Shown here piece after piece: positions 59,101 through 64,000 of a stretch of DNA of 64,000 bases. Position 1 is the first letter of the stretch. Each line of letters begins with the position of its first letter. The notes below the pieces were generated by a model. That model saw nothing but the letters and a program-made list of their open reading frames with translations. It had not been told where the DNA came from and searched no databases. A program made the translations under genes and the position numbers. The DNA comes from Hirundichthys speculiger (lineage: Eukaryota; Chordata; Actinopteri; Beloniformes; Exocoetidae): NCBI GenBank assembly GCA_018398805.1, contig JAGFBZ010000854.1:558001-622000 (forward strand). Reading direction: 5' to 3'.

Positions 59101-61987
59101 TAAAGAAATTAAAAAGAAAAAAAAAAAGCCTTTAAAATGCAGAACAAATTCATGAACATTTCCCATTTAGAGCTACTACCTGTTGGTTCTGTCAGTACAC
59201 AATATGCACTGAAAGAAAGTTACACGTGTCTTAACATGGTTAAGACACGTGTCTTAACATGGTTAGAGGGAAATTACCATATTTTCTGGATTATATGCTG
59301 CACCTGAATATAAGACGCACCCATTAAAATATAAATGAAATATATATTTTGTCACATATAAGCCGCACCGGACTATAAGCCGTTGGTATCCAGGCTGAGT
59401 AATAAGATATTTACATCGAAAGATTTTGTACCATAAGTGTTTATTCATATACCTGAACTGATTTTTCCTCCTCCTGTGTACTGAAACCACCCCACACAGC
59501 AAAGACATCCGGAACAGACCTGTGAAATGGACCCGTATCAGAGTCCACTTGCACTCAGTACCGGATCCGCTTTGGAGCCAGATCGCGGACCTGCTGGCTC
59601 CACACTGTGTCCGGTCCGCATCTGCGATTAAAACCTTACCTCTGCGGCTGATCTGCTCAGAACCCTGAAATCTGCTGGGGAATCAACAACTGATAAATCC
59701 AGGTGTGTCCGAGTAGCCACAATGGTCAGAGACACCTGGATTAATCAGTTTGTCCAATAATAACAGGTATTGATGCTCACAAAATGAATGTAGAGTAGCA
59801 TAGCCAACAAAGGCTACTTAACAAAAACAGAATAGCCTTTAACTGCTTGGTTTGTTTTTTTGGTTTTTGCACTTCCTGCTAGAGCGCCCCCTGAAGGCTG
59901 AAGAAAAATTCATAGAAAAGCAGCATCTCTGTATAAGCCTCATGGTTTAAAGTGCGGGACAAAAGTAGCAGCTTATAGTCCGGAAAATACGGTACTGAAT
60001 TTGCTTTCCTGCTTAGCAGTATTTATAAAAAAAAAAAAAAAAAAAAAAAGTTTGTAGGCCTTGACACTGTTGATGTAATGTATTCAGGATTGAAAAGGTA
60101 CACACACTGCACACACACGGTGATACTGCATAATGTCAGTGGCACAAAAACGTTGGATTGTCACTTGAGACTTAATTTCTCCTTAGCTGAAGGACTTTTC
60201 AGTTTATTTGGCTCAATTTTTGCTCATAGTTTTTGGAGCCAAACTATAAGCTTCTCAATTTCTTTGTTGCATTAAAAAAAAAAACATTTTTGCACCTCTA
60301 AATTTGGTTCCTTACTTCAGCGATTGGTTCTTGTCCTTGGTCTTGTGCTCTACCACCATCTTGCCACTCTGACCCACAGTGAAAGCAAAGGTACCCTGGA
60401 CATGCTGAGGATACCGCAGTTTGTGCAAATTTTTCTGAAAACCTCAGCCAGGTCTGATGCAACTTCCTCATCAAACGCAATCTTCATTAGCTGTGAATAC
60501 AACAAAGAGAAGGGCATTCATTTCAGAGTTCTCAGAGTTTATAGCTCACTGAGGGACTGTGTAATAATAGGAGAGTATTACCTGGAATGTGCAAGATCGT
60601 AGCTGGAGACCCTCCTGGACAAACTGGTCCATGGTTAATGTTACAGAGATCCTCTTTTCCTTCGTCAGAGAGGCAACAGGGAATGCCCGAGTGACAATCT
60701 GTTCACCCACTGCCAAAAAAAATTTAAAAAGTAAGGTCACCAGAATAAACAGAAAACAATCTGACCTTTCCAAAAGTTTTTTTTTTTGGTTACTTCTCAC
60801 CGAGTGGGTCTGTAGGTGTTCCTTTGAAGATAAGGCGATAGGTCGTGAGGAAGACAGCACCCTCAGCAGGAAGGAGAGGCGGACCTCCCATTAGCCCTGT
60901 GGCTTCCTCACGGCCATCAGGGATCAGGTGGACCCGCATGCCGTCCATCAGAAGTTCCTCTCCAGGCAACAGAGTTGGCCTCAGCAGTCTGGGCTGTACA
61001 CACAAAGAAAAACTGCATAAAGATTCATGATGCAGCAATGTAGAGACAATGAACTTCAGAAGGAAATAAGCAATACTTTTCTCTGATCTTTAGTTTTAGT
61101 CTCTGTATAATTCAGTACTTTAAAAATATTAATTTTATCTAGGGATGCACGATAACTATCGGGCCGATAACAGGAAATTATGACGTCATCCCGATAGGTC
61201 CGATATCACGACGAATAGCCCCGATAACATATACATTTTTGTCAACACTGCAGTGCCTCGCTCCCTCTAAGCTTTGAATAACCAGCAGTGAATGTTATGT
61301 TCAAGTGACGTCGGCATAATCAGAAAAACAATTTCTCAGTAAGGAAAATCAAGAATACCCCCTCATGCCAGAAAACAACTTGTTAACTTGGTCATACTTT
61401 TGGTAGTTGCTGACTTTAATTGATATTCGCAGTATTCTCCTACATGTTACACATAAAAAATAGAAAAAAATAGATAAGGCCGAAAGAACGACGAGCAAAC
61501 GAGGGAACGTCGGAATTTACATTACACTTTGAATGCAGCATTGTGGAACAGTGCGCTGATAAAAACAAACCAACATGGCGGCGATGGTGTAGAACTTCGT
61601 TAAAGGCCACATAGACAAACAACCACATGCTATGGGCAATTTATAATCACCAATTAACCTGACATCCATGTTTCTGGACTGTGGGAAAAACTCATACAGG
61701 CAAAACTGAAAGTCCACACATTGATCACTTCTTTATTGGCCAAATACAACACTGTATACATGTTGCTTACTGGCAGTGGAACAGGCAGTAATGCCTCTTA
61801 GGTGTGTTTATACCTATGCTCGCATGCACGTACACACGTACAGCCCTATTGACCCGAATATAGGACGATATTTTCTTCTATAAATCATATTCTCAAAAAT
61901 GGGATCATATATTAATCGAGGTCTACATATTTTTATTATCATTACACATCCGCGCAGCTAGATGGGTCCTATATTCGGACCAATATG

Positions 61988-62064
<77 letters not shown>

Positions 62065-64000
62065 ATATATATATATATATATAGTATATATATATGTATA
62101 TATATATATATATCTTAAATGACAAAACATATCTCATTAAGCTCAGCATAACCACTGTCCCTGTCCAACACACTGCATGCAGGAATAACAACACCCTTCA
62201 GTCTGTCTGAAGGCACTCCATTCTGGACTTTTAAAGAGCTATAGCAACCAGGCTGAGCTTCTCCAGACTCATGAGAGATCATTCAGAATTGTAAATGAGA
62301 GGAATCAACCAGCATACACTGCGCAGTTGTGCTGTGAGTCACACTGTTTTCTTTACTTGGCAAACAAACATACCTGCCTTTATATTGTGGCAGAGACTGA
62401 GCTGTAAGGATTGGTGGAGAGGGAAGTGGGCAGGGCTGGCTGGGGTTCTGCATGGTCTTTTTCCAGTGGGATGTAAAAATATGAAGTGGTTACCTTTTGA
62501 ATTGGAGGCAATCTCTTGCTCTCCCTGTGGACTGCATCTAACGTCTCGATATGCATCTGAACAATATCTGAAAAAACAAGTTTTTTCAATAATTTAGAAG
62601 GGCTCTTTATGATAGAAATTAGTGATTACTGAATTTGACACTATACCTGGTATCATGGTATGGAGGGCCTTAAGATGCTCATTTGTTACGCCACTCTCAT
62701 TGCACACTTTGTCTACAAATCGATTGATAAAACGCACCACTGTGTTAGCCACATCTGAACTCTCAGCATCTTCAAAGCCACTCTCTGTGTCATAGCTCTC
62801 TGCCATGCTGCCCGCAATACTGCAAGACAAAAAGAACCTTACTTTAGAATTTACAAAACATAAATGTTCAAACAATTACCTAAGTTTCTTAGATCTCAAA
62901 ACAAAGCAATAATTTTGCTTCATATATAGTCAAGCCTGAAATTATTCATACCCCTGGCAAATTTTGATTAAAAATTAATTTTAGTCAACCAGAAAGTTTT
63001 TTTTCTTGATTAGAAATGACACAGGTGTCAGATCATGTCATAATCAAAATGTTTGAATGAAAAATACCTCTAACATTATATATATATATATACTGAAACT
63101 GGTGGGTATCACAATCAAATCATCGCAAAACTGGTATCCGCGGGGTGGCAGCACCAGTCAAATCCGGTCATTACTGCTCACCGCTATGTGAACTCCACTA
63201 ATTCGGAAGATGAAGATTTTGCGCAAGGGTAAGGACAAAATGGGGAAGAATATCAACACGCTGAACTTCACAAGAAATTCCAGACTATTTTCCCATCAAT
63301 TTGGTAAGGAACAGATCAACGCTGACTGCGAAACAAGTGTTGATGCTATTTGGTCTATTTTGCCTGGAATAACTGGATGAAGCCATAGCAGTAAGAGCCA
63401 TGTCTGCAAATGGATGAATGTGAGTTCTCCTCCCTTACACATCATGTTCTGTGGTAGTCAGGTTGCTCCTATTATACCAGAACATTTAGTGGCTAATTTA
63501 TTTAAGACTTGTTGCAATTTTTGAGGTCAAATCACCTTGTTAGACAGCAGCATGTTATGCAAATACTAAAACATGGAGGAGTTGGGCATGTGCATTCAAA
63601 AGTTTAGAAAAGTTCAAATTAAGTTCACCTATAAAGGTTATATTGCGTTTTAGTTGGATTCTGAAATTTCATCCTAATGCTGAATATCCCCAACTTTTTG
63701 GGAGTAGTGTGTCTCTACATTACATATACACAACAATACGTTGTGTATATGTAATGCGTTAAAATTACATTCTAACACATTTTGTCTTTACCAGCAGGGT
63801 CTGAATGTAATTTTGTTATGCATTTAGTTGCAAGTGACAGTAACGTTATTTTCTCCTTTTACAAATTTGCCAGAAATTTTACCACTCTCTATGCTTGAAA
63901 CAGCTCTTGCTTTGATGATTGAATGGGGAACAAAAAAATAATATTTTACCTGTTTGTGACATAGCTGTTGCTGACACTCTCCACTTCTCCAAGGCCAGAA
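48644..64000 (-). CDS. sbf1: SET-binding factor 1 / MTMR5 (pseudophosphatase), 3' two-thirds
   Basis: Myotubularin-family pseudophosphatase and DENN-domain protein that pairs with active myotubularins and acts in membrane traffic. Coding exons in transcript order: 64000-63950 (partial), 62819-62647, 62567-62494, 60993-60801, 60709-60582, 60490-60316, 59099-58963, 58002-57795, 57694-57498, 56096-55959, 55861-55775, 55558-55484, 54968-54796, 53525-53349, 53259-53158, 53009-52824, 52600-52474, 52392-52262, 52132-51788, 50839-50634, 50150-50063, 49983-49852, 48742-48644. About 1,134 codons; DENN exons lie beyond 64000. SBF1 is preferred over SBF2 by [26 protein letters not shown] and [20 protein letters not shown]. 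One base is missing in exon 60490-60316. Convergent with the intronless gene. Confidence 0.94.
50634..52132 (-). CDS. sbf1: sbf1 linker exons (end of myotubularin-like part, Ser-rich linker)
   Basis: Exon 52132-51788 encodes the end of the myotubularin-like part and a charged helix ([20 protein letters not shown], a coiled coil used for myotubularin pairing in the family). Exon 50839-50634 encodes a Ser-rich linker with [19 protein letters not shown] and [15 protein letters not shown]. Both frames are intact. Confidence 0.9.
52262..58002 (-). CDS. sbf1: sbf1 myotubularin-like (inactive phosphatase) exons
   Basis: Exons from 58002-57795 to 52392-52262. Landmarks: [72 protein letters not shown] and [15 protein letters not shown]. 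Active myotubularins carry HCSDGWDR; here the site reads [10 protein letters not shown], so both the catalytic Cys and the Arg are absent, as in all SBF proteins. The 29-codon exon 55861-55775 ([20 protein letters not shown]) has no counterpart in the human form I remember and may be an alternative exon. Confidence 0.92.
54010..54600 (+). mobile_element. Nested non-LTR retrotransposon fragments (sbf1 intron)
   Basis: At 54010-54150 the plus strand gives [15 protein letters not shown], then [20 protein letters not shown], the start of a LINE endonuclease domain. At about 54465-54600 ACGTCTCTTAGCTAGC and GGAGAGGGAGGTCTGGGCC match the 3' part of another fish LINE. Between them (about 54240-54460) lies GC-rich sequence with inverted GCGGGTAGTGG/CCCGCGATC motifs, partly shared with 35450-35480. 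Confidence 0.65.
56541..57054. repeat. Long inverted repeat (foldback) in an sbf1 intron
   Basis: The left arm 56541-56636 (GGGAGGGGTCTCATGACTGG, ACAAAGATTACAAAATTCTA) is repeated in reverse complement at 56942-57054. Arms of about 95-110 bp with some mismatches enclose about 300 bp. The outer edges both read GATGGCC. This could be a MITE-like or foldback transposon. Confidence 0.75.
57755..57775. repeat. (TG)n microsatellite
   Basis: About ten TG dinucleotides, 20 bases before the sbf1 exon 58002-57795 donor side. Confidence 0.85.
59222..59994. mobile_element. DNA transposon with ACCGTATTTTCCGG-type ends, beside a palindrome
   Basis: The left end TACCATATTTTCTGGATTAT (59275) and the right end, complement of TACCGTATTTTCCGGACTAT (59994), are inverted repeats of a type common in fish. 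The element is about 720 bp and has no transposase frame. Directly to its left, 59222-59265, a 22-bp unit occurs twice and forms the perfect 18-bp palindrome TTAAGACACGTGTCTTAA at 59240-59257. A related end is at about 58081. Confidence 0.68.
60316..60993 (-). CDS. sbf1: sbf1 GRAM domain exons, one with a frame break
   Basis: Exons 60993-60801, 60709-60582 and 60490-60316 encode the GRAM (PH-like) domain: [54 protein letters not shown] and LQLRSCTFQ. In the third exon, after [17 protein letters not shown] the frame shifts; [20 protein letters not shown] follows only if one base is added to the run of five T (plus strand) at 60430-60434. The phase with exon 59099-58963 also needs this base. 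Confidence 0.88.
61142..61240. repeat. hAT-like transposon end
   Basis: TAGGGATGCACGATAACTAT and CCCGATAGGTCCGATATCAC. The TAGGGATGCACGAT start is a common hAT terminus. No matching right end was found nearby. Confidence 0.55.
61987..62113. repeat. (TG)n-(TA)n microsatellite
   Basis: A short TG run passes into about 110 bp of TA repeats, interrupted by GTATATAT steps and one CTATAT. Confidence 0.92.
62494..64000 (-). CDS. sbf1: sbf1 exons before the GRAM domain
   Basis: Exons 64000-63950, 62819-62647 and 62567-62494. They read [56 protein letters not shown] and [20 protein letters not shown]. This is the conserved segment joining the DENN/SBF2-type region to the GRAM domain. The first exon is cut by the window edge; its donor is GTAAAA at 63949. 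Confidence 0.92.
62925..63075. repeat. Tc1-like/MITE-type teleost repeat
   Basis: Starts with AAGCCTGAAATTATTCATAC followed by CCCTGGCAAATTTTGA, a motif widespread in fish genomes. The copy ends near 63075. Its class is a guess from memory. Confidence 0.45.

Noticed and set aside
1..64000. CRISPR arrays, operons, ribosome binding sites, rRNA and intact tRNA genes
   Set aside because: Tandem repeats here lack the spacer structure of CRISPR, the DNA is vertebrate, and no tRNA cloverleaf or rRNA segment was recognised by eye.

Overview
The window looks like nuclear DNA of a teleost fish. It has spliced vertebrate genes with GT-AG introns, vertebrate-type proteins, and a dense load of typical fish repeats: hAT, piggyBac-like and Harbinger remnants, LINE and SINE pieces, minisatellites and TTAGGG-like tracts. 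The species cannot be named from this sequence alone.

Layout, left to right. (1) 476-19165, + strand: ipo8 (importin-8), exons 2 to 24; exon 1 lies before the window. Its introns hold four large tandem arrays. (2) 19166-23590: repeat-rich intergenic DNA. (3) 23590-38900, + strand: tmtc1, an ER O-mannosyltransferase for cadherins, complete with GC-rich promoter, a uORF, 19 coding exons and a polyA signal. A seven-unit CRE array sits just after exon 1. (4) 38920-42420: intergenic DNA made mostly of transposon relics. (5) 42421-44461, + strand: an intronless gene for a 566-residue coiled-coil protein that I do not recognise, with its own E-box, TCTCGCGAGA-type, CRE and TATA promoter and a polyA signal. 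(6) 44470-46286: intergenic. (7) 46287-64000, - strand: sbf1 (MTMR5), from the end of its N-terminal half through the GRAM, dead myotubularin-like phosphatase and PH domains to the stop codon. The DENN part lies beyond the right edge.

The three spliced genes are housekeeping or secretory-pathway genes with no evident joint pathway. ipo8 followed head-to-tail by tmtc1 matches the order in mammals (human 12p11); sbf1 is on another human chromosome (22q13), so the window spans a lineage-specific or ancestral junction. Exon models were built by reading splice sites against remembered human family sequences, and phases were checked exon by exon.

Two results stand out. First, each spliced gene carries exactly one 1-bp frame break inside an otherwise conserved exon, each in or beside a homopolymer, which points to assembly indels rather than three dead genes. 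Second, the intronless gene carries an array of TQT motifs of the kind bound by dynein light chain LC8, next to two copies of a coiled-coil module; it is the best candidate here for something undescribed.
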